NCBI GenBank assembly: GCA_036785705.1
Contig: JAWUZG010000159.1
Span: forward strand, 1-64,000
From: Acanthornis magna
Lineage: Eukaryota > Chordata > Aves > Passeriformes > Acanthizidae
Length of the DNA stretch: 64,000 bases
Direction: 5' to 3'
In this document: positions 1 through 12,852 of the stretch, in pieces
Numbering within the stretch: position 1 is the first letter of the stretch
How the letters are laid out: the number at the start of each line of letters is the position of its first letter
Position numbers and translations under genes: made by a program
The notes under the pieces: model-generated
What the model was told of the DNA's origin: nothing
Database searches by the model: none
The model's input: only the letters and a program-made list of their open reading frames with translations

Positions 1-102
1 CTGGCGCTGGAAAGGGCCTGCCGAGGCCATTGCAGCAGTGCCCCAACATTGCTGCTCCTCCATCTTTCTGAGGTGGAAAACCCAGGTAGTGTGTTGGGGT
101 AA
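1..102 (+). repeat. partial satellite unit, left window edge
   Basis: This is the last 102 bp of a unit, starting inside segment A and running to the next telomere-like block. It carries the rare gtgcccc variant (about position 38-44), shared only with the end of copy 8 (about 10236). Sequence from here onward therefore matches the array at 10.2 kb. Confidence 0.97.
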
Positions 103-1378
103 TTAGCTAGGGCTAGGGTTAGGGTTACGCCTAGGGTTAGGGTTAGGAGATCTAAAGGGCCGCGAGCTCCAGGAGCACTGGCGCTGGAAAGGGCCTGCCA
201 AGACGAACGCGGCAAGGCCCCAACCTTGCTGCTCCCACACCTTTCTGATCTGGACCCCCCACAGGGGTGGGCACCTCGGCCCCAGCCCCAGGCTCGGGCC
301 TAGGCTGCCCTGTGGCTCGGGCTTAGGCTTCAGAGAGCTGTGGAGTCTACAGCTGCAGGGACGCTGGCACTGGACAGGACATTGCGAGGGCATCCATCAC
401 GGCAGGCTGCTGCCAGAGACTGGATGTTCCGTGGCTCTAAACATCCGGGAATGGCCTGTGTCTGCTGTGAGGGGCCAGCTGGGTTTTGCTGACGGTGAGG
501 CCTTCAGTGCCTGCTGCGGCCCCAGAGCTGCCCCAAGGCCTGGCTGAGCTGTCAGCCCTAGACTCTTGGGCTGGCAGTGCTCACCTGGGCCCTGAGTGGC
601 CATGTGACCAGCAGTCCCAGCTGAGGGCTGGGGACATGAAGGCCATGGGGCTTAAAGGGCGCAGCACGAGGTCAGCACATGGTCACAGCCTAGAATCCTG
701 CATGGGCTTCCTGTCCCGTCCCTGGTGCAATCCTCGGAGGTGGGAGCTCTGTGCACGTTTTTCTAGATCTCTTCTCTCCTTCTGGCTTTGTCTCTGCCTG
801 TCTTTCTTCTCCTACTTCTCTTTGCCTAGAACTTTTGGCTAACATAGCATTTTGTATGTTTCAGGGTTCTTCTCCGTGGGGCTCAGTTGATGCTAGGTAA
901 ACGCTAAATTAACACTGAGTACTGCTCTGGTAAGTAGTTGAGAGTTGAATTCTATGTTGTATTTCATCCTTTGCCGAAGATGGTTTATTTTTGAGCATTT
1001 GATTTTGATCCTTTTGCCAGTAAGGCTTCAGTGTGATTTTCACCTCTTGACTATATCTGGTGGGGATTTCTCCTTTGCGCTAAGAGAGAGCAGTAGAACC
1101 CTGAGTTAAACCGCTGGATCTAAGGCTCCAGGGCTTAACAGGTGCCTCCATTGCCAACTGCACACGTTTTAATCTGTGCCACCTATGGTGCTGAGCCCCT
1201 CTGGCCCAGTGCCAAGCTGCCCTCAGGGGGGTGGGTCAGGCTGGAGAGATCTAAAGGGCCTGGAGCTCCAGCAACACTGGCGCTGGAAAGGGCCTGCCGA
1301 GGCCATTGCAGCAGCGCCCCAACATTGCTGCTCCTCCATCTTTCTGAGGTGGAAAACCCAGGTAGTGTGTTGGGGTAA
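103..1378 (+). repeat. satellite copy 1
   Basis: Full length (1,276 bp). It has the haplotype gctgtgagg, cagtgcc, gagctgcccc, ccctagac, agcacgagg and exon variant ctaggtaaacg. The same combination recurs in copy 9. Copy 3 shares the second half of it. Confidence 0.98.
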
Positions 1379-2652
1379 TTAGCTAGGGCTAGGGTTAGGG
1401 TTACGCCTAGGGTTAGGGTTAGGAGATCTAAAGGGCCGCGAGCTCCAGGAGCACTGGCGCTGGAAAGGGCCTGCCAAGACGAACGCAGCAAGGCCCCAAC
1501 CTTGCTGCTCCCACACCTTTCTGATCTGGACCCCCCACAGGGGTGGGCACCTCGGCCCCAGCCCCAGGCTCGGGCCTAGGCTGCCCTGTGGCTCGGGCTT
1601 AGGCTTCAGAGAGCTGTGGAGTCTACAGCTGCAGGGACACTGGCACTGGACAGGACATTGCGAGGGCATCCATCACGGCAGGCTGCTGCCAGAGACTGGA
1701 TGTTCCGTGGCTCTAAACATCCGGGAATGGCCTGTGTCTGCTGCGAGGGGCCAGCTGGGTTTTGCTGACGGTGAGGCCTTCAGCGCCTGCTGCGGCCCCA
1801 GAGCCGCCCCAAGGCCTGGCTGAGCTGTCAGCCCTGGACTCTTGGGCTGGCAGTGCTCACCTGGGCCCTGAGTGGCCATGTGACCAGCAGTCCCAGCTGA
1901 GGGCTGGGGACATGAAGGCCATGGGGCTTAAAGGGCGCAGCATGAGGTCAGCACATGGTCACAGCCTAGAATCCTGCATGGGCTTCCTGTCCCGTCCCTG
2001 GTGCAATCCTCGGAGGTGGGAGCTCTGTGCACGTTTTTCTAGATCTCATCTCTCCTTCTGGCTTTGTCTCTGCCTGTCTTTCTTCTCCTACTTCTCTTTG
2101 CCTAGAACTTTTGGCTAACATAGCATTTTGTATGTTTCAGGGTTCTTCTCCGTGGGGCTCAGTTGATGCTCGACAAATGCTAAATTAACACTGAGTACTT
2201 CTCTGGTAAGTAGTTGAATGTTGAATTCTATGTTGTATTTCATCCTTTGCCGAAGATGGTTTATTTTTGAGCATTTGATTTTGATCCTTTTGCCAATAAG
2301 GCTTCAGTGTGATTTTCACCTCTTGACTATATCTGGTGGGGATTTCTCCTTTGTGCTAAGAGAGAGCAGTAGAACCCTGAGTTAAACCGCTGGATCTAAG
2401 GCTCCAGGGCTTAACAGGTGCCTCCATTGCCAACTGCACACGTTTTAATCTGTGCCACCTATGGTGCTGAGCCCCTCTGGCCCAGTGCCAAGCTGCCCTC
2501 AGGGGGGTGGGTCAGGCTGGAGAGATCTAAAGGGCCTGGAGCTCCAGCAACACTGGCGCTGGAAAGGGCCTGCGAGGCCATTGCAGCAGCGCCCCAACAT
2601 TGCTGCTCCTCCATCTTCTGAGGTGGAAAACCCAGGTAGTGTGTTGGGGTAA
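1379..2652 (+). repeat. satellite copy 2 (1,274 bp)
   Basis: Two single-base deletions lie in segment A (near 2572 and 2615). Markers are cgcagcaagg, ggacactgg, atctcatctc, exon allele CGAC with tacttctc, gttgaatgttg and tttgtgctaag. The same set is seen in copy 4, and all but the last in copy 10. Confidence 0.98.
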
Positions 2653-3923
2653 TTAGCTAGGGCTAGGGTTAGGGTTACGCCTAGGGTTAGGGTTAGGAGA
2701 TCTAAAGGGCCGCGAGCTCCAGGAGCACTGGCGCTGGAAAGGGCCTGCCAAGATGAACGCGGCAAGGCCCCAACCTTGCTGCTCCCACACCTTTCTGATC
2801 TGGACCCCCCACAGGGGTGGGCACCTCGGCCCCAGCCCCAGGCTCGGGCCTAGGCTGCCCTGTGGCTCGGGCTTAGGCTTCAGAGAGCTGTGGAGTCTAC
2901 AGCTGCAGGGACGCTGGCACTGGACAGGACATTGCGAGGGCATCCATCACGGCAGGCTGCTGCCAGAGACTGGATGTTCCGTGGCTCTAAACATCCGGGA
3001 ATGGCCTGTGTCTGCTGCGAGGGGCCAGCTGGGTTTTGCTGACGGTGAGGCCTTCAGCGCCTGCTGCGGCCCCAGAGCTGCCCCAAGGCCTGGCTGAGCT
3101 TTCAGCCCTGGACTCTTGGCTGGCAGTGCTCACCTGGGCCCTGAGTGGCCATGTGACCAGCAGTCCAGCTGAGGGCTGGGGACATGAAGGCCATGGGGCT
3201 TAAAGGGCGCAGCACGAGGTCAGCACATGGTCACAGCCTAGAATCCTGCATGGGCTTCCTGTCCCGTCCCTGGTGCAATCCTCGGAGGTGGGAGCTCTGT
3301 GCACGTTTTCTAGATCTCTTCTCTCCTTCTGGCTTTGTCTCTGCCTGTCTTTCTTCTCCTACTTCTCTTTGCCTAGAACTTTTGGCTAACATAGCATTTT
3401 GTATGTTTCAGGGTTCTTCTCCGTGGGGCTCAGTTGATGCTAGGTAAACGCTAAATTAACACTGAGTACTGCTCTGGTAAGTAGTTGAGAGTTGAATTCT
3501 ATGTTGTATTTCATCCTTTGCCGAAGATGGTTTATTTTGAGCATTTGATTTGATCCTTTTGCCAGTAAGGCTTCAGTGTGATTTTCACCTCTTGACTATA
3601 TCTGGTGGGGATTTCTCCTTTGCGCTAAGAGAGAGCAGTAGAACCCTGAGTTAAACCGCTGGATCTAAGGCTCCAGGGCTTAACAGGTGCCTCCATTGCC
3701 AACTGCACACGTTTTAATCTGTGCCACCTATGGTGCTGAGCCCCTCTGGCCCAGTGCCAAGCTGCCCTCAGGGGGGTGGGTCAGGCTGGAGAGATCTAAA
3801 GGGCCTGGAGCTCCAGCAACACTGGCGCTGGAAAGGGCCTGCCGAGGCCATTGCAGCAGCGCCCCAACATTGCTGCTCCTCCATCTTTCTGAGGTGGAAA
3901 ACCCAGGTAGTGTGTTGGGGTAA
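2653..3923 (+). repeat. satellite copy 3 (1,271 bp), recombinant
   Basis: Five single-base deletions (near 3119, 3165, 3307, 3536 and 3549) all fall in short homopolymer runs. The first half (agatgaacgc, gagctttcag) matches copy 5. The second half (agcacgagg, ctaggtaaacg) matches copies 1 and 9, so the unit is a mosaic with a switch between about 3105 and 3215. Confidence 0.98.
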
Positions 3924-5198
3924 TTAGCTAGGGCTAGGGTTAGGGTTACGCCTAGGGTTAGGGTTAGGAGATCTAAAGGGCCGCGAGCTCCAGGAGCACT
4001 GGCGCTGGAAAGGGCCTGCCAAGACGAACGCAGCAAGGCCCCAACCTTGCTGCTCCCACACCTTTCTGATCTGGACCCCCCACAGGGGTGGGCACCTCGG
4101 CCCCAGCCCAGGCTCGGGCCTAGGCTGCCCTGTGGCTCGGGCTTAGGCTTCAGAGAGCTGTGGAGTCTACAGCTGCAGGGACACTGGCACTGGACAGGAC
4201 ATTGCGAGGGCATCCATCACGGCAGGCTGCTGCCAGAGACTGGATGTTCCGTGGCTCTAAACATCCGGGAATGGCCTGTGTCTGCTGCGAGGGGCCAGCT
4301 GGGTTTTTGCTGACGGTGAGGCCTTCAGCGCCTGCTGCGGCCCCAGAGCCGCCCCAAGGCCTGGCTGAGCTGTCAGCCCTGGACTCTTGGGCTGGCAGTG
4401 CTCACCTGGGCCCTGAGTGGCCATGTGACCAGCAGTCCCAGCTGAGGGCTGGGGACATGAAGGCCATGGGCTTAAAGGGCGCAGCATGAGGTCAGCACAT
4501 GGTCACAGCCTAGAATCCTGCATGGGCTTCCTGTCCCGTCCCTGGTGCAATCCTCGGAGGTGGGAGCTCTGTGCACGTTTTTCTAGATCTCATCTCTCCT
4601 TCTGGCTTTGTCTCTGCCTGTCTTTCTTCTCCTACTTCTCTTTGCCTAGAACTTTTGGCTAACATAGCATTTTGTATGTTTCAGGGTTCTTCTCCGTGGG
4701 GCTCAGTTGATGCTCGACAAATGCTAAATTAACACTGAGTACTTCTCTGGTAAGTAGTTGAATGTTGAATTCTATGTTGTATTTCATCCTTTGCCGAAGA
4801 TGGTTTATTTTTGAGCATTTGATTTTGATCCTTTTGCCAATAAGGCTTCAGTGTGATTTTCACCTCTTGACTATATCTGGTGGGGATTTCTCCTTTGTGC
4901 TAAGAGAGAGCAGTAGAACCCTGAGTTAAACCGCTGGATCTAAGGCTCCAGGGCTTAACAGGTGCCTCCATTGCCAACTGCACACGTTTTAATCTGTGCC
5001 ACCTATGGTGCTGAGCCCCTCTGGCCCAGTGCCAAGCTGCCCTCAGGGGGGTGGGTCAGGCTGGAGAGATCTAAAGGGCCTGGAGCTCCAGCAACACTGG
5101 CGCTGGAAAGGGCCTGCCGAGGCCATTGCAGCAGCGCCCCAACATTGCTGCTCCTCCATCTTTCTGAGGTGGAAAACCCAGGTAGTGTGTTGGGGTAA
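3924..5198 (+). repeat. satellite copy 4 (1,275 bp)
   Basis: One-base deletions near 4107 and 4468 and a one-base insertion near 4304-4308 give a net length of -1. Markers otherwise equal copy 2, including tttgtgctaag. Copies 3-4 therefore look like a second pass of the copy 1-2 pair. Confidence 0.98.
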
Positions 5199-6472
5199 TT
5201 AGCTAGGGCTAGGGTTAGGGTTACGCCTAGGGTTAGGGTTAGGAGATCTAAAGGGCCGCGAGCTCCAGGAGCACTGGCGCTGGAAAGGGCCTGCCAAGAT
5301 GAACGCGGCAAGGCCCCAACCTTGCTGCTCCCACACCTTTCTGATCTGGACCCCCCACAGGGGTGGGCACCTCGGCCCCAGCCCCAGGCTCGGGCCTAGG
5401 CTGCCCTGTGGCTCGGGCTTAGGCTTCAGAGAGCTGTGGAGTCTACAGCTGCAGGGACGCTGGCACTGGACAGGACATTGCGAGGGCATCCATCACGGCA
5501 GGCTGCTGCCAGAGACTGGATGTTCCGTGGCTCTAAACATCCGGAATGGCCTGTGTCTGCTGCGAGGGGCCAGCTGGGTTTTGCTGACGGTGAGGCCTTC
5601 AGCGCCTGCTGCGGCCCCAGAGCTGCCCCAAGGCCTGGCTGAGCTTTCAGCCCTGGACTCTTGGGCTGGCAGTGCTCACCTGGGCCCTGAGTGGCCATGT
5701 GACCAGCAGTCCAGCTGAGGGCTGGGGACATGAAGGCCATGGGGCTTAAAGGGCGCAGCATGAGGTCAGCACATGGTCACAGCCTAGAATCCTGCATGGG
5801 CTTCCTGTCCCGTCCCTGGTGCAATCCTCGGAGGTGGGAGCTCTGTGCACGTTTTTCTAGATCTCTTCTCTCCTTCTGGCTTTGTCTCTGCCTGTCTTTC
5901 TTCTCCTACTTCTCTTTGCCTAGAACTTTTGGCTAACATAGCATTTTGTATGTTTCAGGGTTCTTCTCCGTGGGGCTCAGTTGATGCTCGACAAATGCTA
6001 AATTAACACTGAGTACTGCTCTGGTAAGTAGTTGAGAGTTGAATTCTATGTTGTATTTCATCCTTTGCCGAAGATGGTTTATTTTTGAGCATTTGATTTT
6101 GTTCCTTTTGCCAGTAAGGCTTCAGTGTGATTTTCACCTCTTGACTATATCTGGTGGGGATTTCTCCTTTGCGCTAAGAGAGAGCAGTAGAACCCTGAGT
6201 TAAACCGCTGGATCTAAGGCTCCAGGGCTTAACAGGTGCCTCCATTGCCAACTGCACACGTTTTAATCTGTGCCACCTATGGTGCTGAGCCCCTCTGGCC
6301 CAGTGCCAAGCTGCCCTCAGGGGGGTGGGTCAGGCTGGAGAGATCTAAAGGGCCTGGAGCTCCAGCAACACTGGCGCTGGAAAGGGCCTGCCGAGGCCAT
6401 TGCAGCAGCGCCCCAACATTGCTGCTCCTCCATCTTTCTGAGGTGGAAAACCCAGGTAGTGTGTTGGGGTAA
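5199..6472 (+). repeat. satellite copy 5 (1,274 bp)
   Basis: One-base deletions occur near 5543 and 5711. It carries agatgaacgc and gctttcag, exon allele CGAC, and gttcc with ccagtaagg. It corresponds to copy 11, six units downstream, which has agacgaacgc instead. Confidence 0.98.
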
Positions 6473-7748
6473 TTAGCTAGGGCTAGGGTTAGGGTTACGC
6501 CTAGGGTTAGGGTTAGGAGATCTAAAGGGCCGCAAGCTCCAGGAGCACTGGCGCTGGAAAGGGCCTGCCAAGACGAACGCGGCAAGGCCCCAACCTTGCT
6601 GCTCCCACACCTTTCTGATCTGGACCCCCCACAGGGGTGGGCACCTCGGCCCCAGCCCCAGGCTCGGGCCTAGGCTGCCCTGTGGCTCGGGCTTAGGCTT
6701 CAGAGAGCTGTGGAGTCTACAGCTGCAGGGACGCTGGCACTGGACAGGACATTGCGAGGGCATCCATCATGGCAGGCTGCTGCCAGAGACTGGATGTTCC
6801 GTGGCTCTAAACATCCGGGAATGGCCTGTGTCTGCTGCGAGGGGCCAGCTGGGTTTTGCTGACGGTGAGGCCTTCAGCGCCTGCTGCGGCCCCAGAGCCG
6901 CTCCAAGGCCTGGCTGAGCTGTCAGCCCTGGACTCTTGGGCTGGCAGTGCTCACCTGGGCCCTGAGTGGCCATGAGACCAGCAGTCCCAGCTGAGGGCTG
7001 GGGACATGAAGGCCATGGGGCTTAAAGGGCGCAGCATGAGGTCAGCACATGGTCACAGCCTAGAATCCTGCATGGGCTTCCTGTCCCGTCCCTGGTGCAA
7101 TCCTCGGAGGTGGGAGCTCTGTGCACGTTTTTCTAGATCTCTTCTCTCCTTCTGGCTTTGTCTCTGCCTGTCTTTCTTCTCCTACTTCTCTTTGCCTAGA
7201 ACTTTTGGCTAACATAGCATTTTGTATGTTTCAGGGTTCTTCTCCGCGGGGCTCAGTTGATGCTAGGTAAATGCTAAATTAACACTGAGTACTGCTCTGG
7301 TAAGTAGTTGAGAGTTGAATTCTATGTTGTATGTCATCCTTTGCCGAAGATGGTTTATTTTTGAGCATTTGATTTTGATCCTTTTGCCAATAAGGCTTCA
7401 GTGTGATTTTCACCTCTTGACTATATCTGGTGGGGATTTCTCCTTTGCGCTAAGAGAGAGCAGTAGAACCCTGAGTTAAACCGCTGGATCTAAGGCTCCA
7501 GGGCTTAACAGGTGCCTCCATTGCCAACTGCACACGTTTTAATCTGTGCCACCTATGGTGCTGAGCCCCTCTGGCCCAGTGCCAAGCTGCCCTCAGGGGG
7601 GTGGGTCAGGCTGGAGAGATCTAAAGGGCCTGGAGCTCCAGCAACACTGGCGCTGGAAAGGGCCTGCCGAGGCCATTGCAGCAGCGCCCCAACATTGCTG
7701 CTCCTCCATCTTTCTGAGGTGGAAAACCCAGGTAGTGTGTTGGGGTAA
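6473..7748 (+). repeat. satellite copy 6
   Basis: Offset-62 A type, with catcatgg, ccgctcc, atgagacc, the rare ctccgcgggg in the exon, allele AGGT, ttgtatgtc and ccaataagg. Copy 12, 7,656 bp downstream, shares every one of these. Confidence 0.98.
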
Positions 7749-9024
7749 TTAGCTAGGGCTAGGGTTAGGGTTACGCCTAGGGTTAGGGTTAGGAGATCTA
7801 AAGGGCCGCGAGCTCCAGGAGCACTGGCGCTGGAAAGGGCCTGCCAAGACGAACGCGGCAAGGCCCCAACCTTGCTGCTCCCACACCTTTCTGATCTGGA
7901 CCCCCCACAGGGGTGGGCACCTCGGCCCCAGCCCCAGGCTCGGGCCTAGGCTGCCCTGTGGCTCGGGCTTAGGCTTCAGAGAGCTGTGGAGTCTACAGCT
8001 GCAGGGACGCTGGCACTGGACAGGGCATTGCAAGGGCATCCATCACGGCAGGCTGCTGCCAGAGACTGGATGTTCCGTGGCTCTAAACATCCGGGAATGG
8101 CCTGTGTCTGCTGCGAGGGGCCAGCTGGGTTTTGCTGACGGTGAGGCCTTCAGCGCCTGCTGCGGCCCCAGAGCCGCCCCAAGGCCTGGCTGAGCTGTCA
8201 GCCCTGGACTCTTGGGCTGGCAGTGCTCACCTGGGCCCTGAGTGGCCATGTGACCAGCAGTCCCAGCTGAGGGCTGGGGACATGAAGGCCATGGGGCTTA
8301 AAGGGCGCAGCATGAGGTCAGCACATGGTCACAGCCTAGAATCCTGCATGGGCTTCCTGTCCCGTCCCTGGTGCAATCCTCGGAGATGGGAGCTCTGTGC
8401 ACGTTTTTCTAGATCTCTTCTCTCCTTCTGGCTTTGTCTCTGCCTGTCTTTCTTCTCCTACTTCTCTTTGCCTAGAACTTTTGACTAACATAGCATTTTG
8501 TATGTTTCAGGGTTCTTCTCCGTGGGGCTCAGTTGATGCTCGACAAATGCTAAATTAACACTGAGTACTGCTCTGGTAAGTAGTTGAGAGTTGAATTCTA
8601 TGTTGTATTTCATCCTTTGCCGAAGATGGTTTATTTTTGAGCATTTGATTTTGTTCCTTTTGCCAGTAAGGCTTCAGTGTGATTTTCACCTCTTGACTAT
8701 ATCTGGTGGGGATTTCTCCTTTGCGCTAAGAGAGAGCAGTAGAACCCTGAGTTAAACCGCTGGATCTAAGGCTCCAGGGCTTAACAGGTGCCTCCATTGC
8801 CAACTGCACACGTTTTAATCTGTGCCACCTATGGTGCTGAGCCCCTCTGGCCCAGTGCCAAGCTGCCCTCAGGGGGGTGGGTCAGGCTGGAGAGATCTAA
8901 AGGGCCTGGAGCTCCAGCAACACTGGCGCTGGAAAGGGCCTGCCGAGGCCATTGCAGCAGCGCCCCAACATTGCTGCTCCTCCATCTTTCTGAGGTGGAA
9001 AACCCAGGTAGTGTGTTGGGGTAA
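7749..9024 (+). repeat. satellite copy 7
   Basis: Carries cggagatggg, ttttgactaac at the branch-point region, exon allele CGAC and a private acagggcattg. It pairs with copy 13, which has ttttgaccaac at the same place. Confidence 0.98.
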
Positions 9025-10300
9025 TTAGCTAGGGCTAGGGTTAGGGTTACGCCTAGGGTTAGGGTTAGGAGATCTAAAGGGCCGCAAGCTCCAGGAGCAC
9101 TGGCGCTGGAAAGGGCCTGCCAAGACGAACGCGGCAAGGCCCCAACCTTGCTGCTCCCACACCTTTCTGATCTGGACCCCCCACAGGGGTGGGCACCTCG
9201 GCCCCAGCCCCAGGCTCGGGCCTAGGCTGCCCTGTGGCTCGGGCTTAGGCTTCAGAGAGCTGTGGAGTCTACAGCTGCAGGGACGCTGGCACTGGACAGG
9301 ACATTGCAAGGGCATCCATCACAGCAGGCTGCTGCCAGAGACTGGATGTTCCGTGGCTCTAAACATCCGGGAATGGCCTGTGTCTGCTGTGAGGGGCCAG
9401 CTGGGTTTTGCTGACGGTGAGGCCTTCAGTGCCTGCTGCGGCCCCAGAGCTGCCCCAAGGCCTGGCTGAGCTGTCAGCCCTGGACTCTTGGGCTGGCAGT
9501 GCTCACCTGGGCCCTGAGTGGCCATGTGACCAGCAGTCCCAGCTGAGGGCTGGGGACATGAAGGCCATGGGGCTTAAAGGGCGCAGCATGAGGTCAGCAC
9601 ATGGTCACAGCCTAGAATCCTGCATGGGCTTCCTGTCCCGTCCCTGGTGCAATCCTCGGAGGTGGGAGCTCTGTGCACGTTTTTCTAGATCTCTTCTCTC
9701 CTTCTGGCTTTGTCTCTGCCTGTCTTTCTTCTCCTACTTCTCTTTGCCTAGAACTTTTGGCTAACATAGCATTTTGTATGTTTCAGGGTTCTTCTCCGTG
9801 GGGCTCAGTTGATGCTAGGTAAATGCTAAATTAACACTGAGTACTGCTCTGGTAAGTAGTTGAGAGTTGAATTCTATGTTGTATTTCATCCTTTGCCGAA
9901 GATGGTTTATTTTTGAGCATTTGATTTTGATCCTTTTGCCAGTAAGGCTTCAGTGTGATTTTCACCTCTTGACTATATCTGGTGGGGATTTCTCCTTTGC
10001 ACTAAGAGAGAGCAGTAGAACCCTGAGTTAAACCGCTGGATCTAAGGCTCCAGGGCTTAACAGGTGCCTCCATTGCCAACTGCACACGTTTTAATCTGTG
10101 CCACCTATGGTGCTGAGCCCCTCTGGCCCAGTGCCAAGCTGCCCTCAGGGGGGTGGGTCAGGCTGGAGAGATCTAAAGGGCCTGGAGCTCCAGCAACACT
10201 GGCGCTGGAAAGGGCCTGCCGAGGCCATTGCAGCAGTGCCCCAACATTGCTGCTCCTCCATCTTTCTGAGGTGGAAAACCCAGGTAGTGTGTTGGGGTAA
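9025..10300 (+). repeat. satellite copy 8
   Basis: Offset-62 A type, with private catcacagc and tttgcactaag, plus gctgtgagg, cagtgcc, gagctgcccc and exon allele AGGT. The end carries gtgcccc, shared only with the partial unit at 1-102. Confidence 0.98.
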
Positions 10301-11576
10301 TTAGCTAGGGCTAGGGTTAGGGTTACGCCTAGGGTTAGGGTTAGGAGATCTAAAGGGCCGCGAGCTCCAGGAGCACTGGCGCTGGAAAGGGCCTGCCAAG
10401 ACGAACGCGGCAAGGCCCCAACCTTGCTGCTCCCACACCTTTCTGATCTGGACCCCCCACAGGGGTGGGCACCTCGGCCCCAGCCCCAGGCTCGGGCCTA
10501 GGCTGCCCTGTGGCTCGGGCTTAGGCTTCAGAGAGCTGTGGAGTCTACAGCTGCAGGGACGCTGGCACTGGACAGGACATTGCGAGGGCATCCATCACGG
10601 CAGGCTGCTGCCAGAGACTGGATGTTCCGTGGCTCTAAACATCCGGGAATGGCCTGTGTCTGCTGTGAGGGGCCAGCTGGGTTTTGCTGACGGTGAGGCC
10701 TTCAGTGCCTGCTGCGGCCCCAGAGCTGCCCCAAGGCCTGGCTGAGCTGTCAGCCCTAGACTCTTGGGCTGGCAGTGCTCACCTGGGCCCTGAGTGGCCA
10801 TGTGACCAGCAGTCCCAGCTGAGGGCTGGGGACATGAAGGCCATGGGGCTTAAAGGGCGCAGCACGAGGTCAGCACATGGTCACAGCCTAGAATCCTGCA
10901 TGGGCTTCCTGTCCCGTCCCTGGTGCAATCCTCGGAGGTGGGAGCTCTGTGCACGTTTTTCTAGATCTCTTCTCTCCTTCTGGCTTTGTCTCTGCCTGTC
11001 TTTCTTCTCCTACTTCTCTTTGCCTAGAACTTTTGGCTAACATAGCATTTTGTATGTTTCAGGGTTCTTCTCCGTGGGGCTCAGTTGATGCTAGGTAAAC
11101 GCTAAATTAACACTGAGTACTGCTCTGGTAAGTAGTTGAGAGTTGAATTCTATGTTGTATTTCATCCTTTGCCGAAGATGGTTTATTTTTGAGCATTTGA
11201 TTTTGATCCTTTTGCCAGTAAGGCTTCAGTGTGATTTTCACCTCTTGACTATATCTGGTGGGGATTTCTCCTTTGCGCTAAGAGAGAGCAGTAGAACCCT
11301 GAGTTAAACCGCTGGATCTAAGGCTCCAGGGCTTAACAGGTGCCTCCATTGCCAACTGCACACGTTTTAATCTGTGCCACCTATGGTGCTGAGCCCCTCT
11401 GGCCCAGTGCCAAGCTGCCCTCAGGGGGGTGGGTCAGGCTGGAGAGATCTAAAGGGCCTGGAGCTCCAGCAACACTGGCGCTGGAAAGGGCCTGCCGAGG
11501 CCATTGCAGCAGCGCCCCAACATTGCTGCTCCTCCATCTTTCTGAGGTGGAAAACCCAGGTAGTGTGTTGGGGTAA
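10301..11576 (+). repeat. satellite copy 9
   Basis: Same marker haplotype as copy 1: gctgtgagg, cagtgcc, ccctagac, agcacgagg, ctaggtaaacg. The shift from copy 1 is 10,198 bp, which is eight units minus the ten bases lost in copies 2-5. Confidence 0.98.
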
Positions 11577-12852
11577 TTAGCTAGGGCTAGGGTTAGGGTT
11601 ACGCCTAGGGTTAGGGTTAGGAGATCTAAAGGGCCGCGAGCTCCAGGAGCACTGGCGCTGGAAAGGGCCTGCCAAGACGAACGCAGCAAGGCCCCAACCT
11701 TGCTGCTCCCACACCTTTCTGATCTGGACCCCCCACAGGGGTGGGCACCTCGGCCCCAGCCCCAGGCTCGGGCCTAGGCTGCCCTGTGGCTCGGGCTTAG
11801 GCTTCAGAGAGCTGTGGAGTCTACAGCTGCAGGGACACTGGCACTGGACAGGACATTGCGAGGGCATCCATCACGGCAGGCTGCTGCCAGAGACTGGATG
11901 TTCCGTGGCTCTAAACATCCGGGAATGGCCTGTGTCTGCTGCGAGGGGCCAGCTGGGTTTTGCTGACGGTGAGGCCTTCAGCGCCTGCTGCGGCCCCAGA
12001 GCCGCCCCAAGGCCTGGCTGAGCTGTCAGCCCTGGACTCTTGGGCTGGCAGTGCTCACCTGGGCCCTGAGTGGCCATGTGACCAGCAGTCCCAGCTGAGG
12101 GCTGGGGACATGAAGGCCATGGGGCTTAAAGGGCGCAGCATGAGGTCAGCACATGGTCACAGCCTAGAATCCTGCATGGGCTTCCTGTCCCGTCCCTGGT
12201 GCAATCCTCGGAGGTGGGAGCTCTGTGCACGTTTTTCTAGATCTCATCTCTCCTTCTGGCTTTGTCTCTGCCTGTCTTTCTTCTCCTACTTCTCTTTGCC
12301 TAGAACTTTTGGCTAACATAGCATTTTGTATGTTTCAGGGTTCTTCTCCGTGGGGCTCAGTTGATGCTCGACAAATGCTAAATTAACACTGAGTACTTCT
12401 CTGGTAAGTAGTTGAATGTTGAATTCTATGTTGTATTTCATCCTTTGCCGAAGATGGTTTATTTTTGAGCATTTGATTTTGATCCTTTTGCCAATAAGGC
12501 TTCAGTGTGATTTTCACCTCTTGACTATATCTGGTGGGGATTTCTCCTTTGCGCTAAGAGAGAGCAGTAGAACCCTGAGTTAAACCGCTGGATCTAAGGC
12601 TCCAGGGCTTAACAGGTGCCTCCATTGCCAACTGCACACGTTTTAATCTGTGCCACCTATGGTGCTGAGCCCCTCTGGCCCAGTGCCAAGCTGCCCTCAG
12701 GGGGGTGGGTCAGGCTGGAGAGATCTAAAGGGCCTGGAGCTCCAGCAACACTGGCGCTGGAAAGGGCCTGCCGAGGCCATTGCAGCAGCGCCCCAACATT
12801 GCTGCTCCTCCATCTTTCTGAGGTGGAAAACCCAGGTAGTGTGTTGGGGTAA
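11577..12852 (+). repeat. satellite copy 10
   Basis: Markers of copies 2 and 4 (cgcagcaagg, ggacactgg, atctcatctc, CGAC with tacttctc, gttgaatgttg) at full 1,276-bp length. It has tttgcgctaag where copies 2 and 4 have tttgtgctaag. Confidence 0.98.

Noticed and set aside
3728..4213. 161-residue minus-strand open frame, longest in the window
   Set aside because: A fusion of two common frames produced by the single-base deletion near 4107. That deletion is probably a sequence error.
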